Made by a program: the position numbers and the translations under genes. From contig NZ_UHIY01000001.1 of NCBI RefSeq assembly GCF_900460525.1, positions 1,674,001 to 1,738,000 of the forward strand: DNA of 64,000 nucleotides. The letters run 5' to 3'. The notes below the pieces were generated by a model that worked only from the letters and a program-made list of their open reading frames with translations, had not been told where the DNA came from and searched no databases. The DNA comes from Yersinia kristensenii (GTDB lineage: Bacteria; Pseudomonadota; Gammaproteobacteria; Enterobacterales; Enterobacteriaceae). Below are positions 63,923-64,000 of the stretch, piece by piece; position 1 is the stretch's first letter; each line of letters starts with the position of its first letter.

Positions 63923-64000
63923 ATGCGATTTACAACCAAACTTTCTGTGTTTATGACCTTGCTGGTCGTATTGGCTATGTGTTTAGTGCTACTGGGTAGC
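63923..64000 (+). CDS. csrD: CsrD regulator of CsrB/CsrC decay, N-terminal fragment
   Basis: Open at the right edge: ATG 63923 after AAGGG gives 26 residues, MRFTTKLSVFMTLL then a hydrophobic stretch, matching the first membrane helix of E. coli CsrD and the same neighbour acuI. CsrD is a degenerate GGDEF-EAL protein that promotes RNase E decay of CsrB/C small RNAs; those domains are beyond the window. Confidence 0.8.
   Translation, partial: MRFTTKLSVFMTLLVVLAMCLVLLGS

Overview
The window is a chromosomal segment of an enterobacterium, most likely a Yersinia species outside the Y. pestis/pseudotuberculosis group. The evidence is protein similarity to remembered enterobacterial sequences, a cold-shock gene tandem array of the kind described in Yersinia, an LpxP-type cold acyltransferase, and intergenic repeats of a type I associate with Yersinia and Serratia. 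No rRNA, tRNA, insertion sequence, prophage or CRISPR array was found.

Region 1 (1-36 kb) closely follows the E. coli order around minute 91: lysC, pgi, psiE, malGFE / malK-lamB-malM, ubiCA, plsB/dgkA, lexA, yjbJ, zur, dusA, pspG, qor, dnaB, alr, tyrB, yjbR, uvrA/ssb. Departures are a panS-like transporter beside lysC, absence of dinF after lexA and of aphA/yjbQ before yjbR, and a 1050-residue secreted protein of unknown function between malM and ubiC (13961-17113). Its C-terminus carries a possible papain-fold Cys-His-Asp triad. The maltose genes form a divergent MalT-type regulon. uvrA/ssb and lexA carry SOS boxes, and pspG has a sigma-54 promoter.

Region 2 (35.4-53.8 kb) is accessory: a hipBA toxin-antitoxin module preceded by five operator-like palindromes at exact 27-bp spacing, a glutathione transferase, ghxP and yjcE (again E. 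coli order), a LysR regulator divergent from cidAB, a PqaA-like secreted hydrolase, lpxP, a DASS anion transporter, three tandem cold-shock genes in near-identical 479-bp units, a SlyB lipoprotein, a Cache-GGDEF diguanylate cyclase and a pentapeptide-repeat protein.

Region 3 (53.8-64 kb) returns to core order: fis, dusB, prmA, panF, yhdT, accC, accB, aroQ, msrQ, msrP, acuI, with the first 26 codons of csrD at the right edge. Together it holds maltose uptake, membrane lipid and lipid A synthesis, SOS and replication functions, fatty acid initiation, and envelope or cold adaptation.
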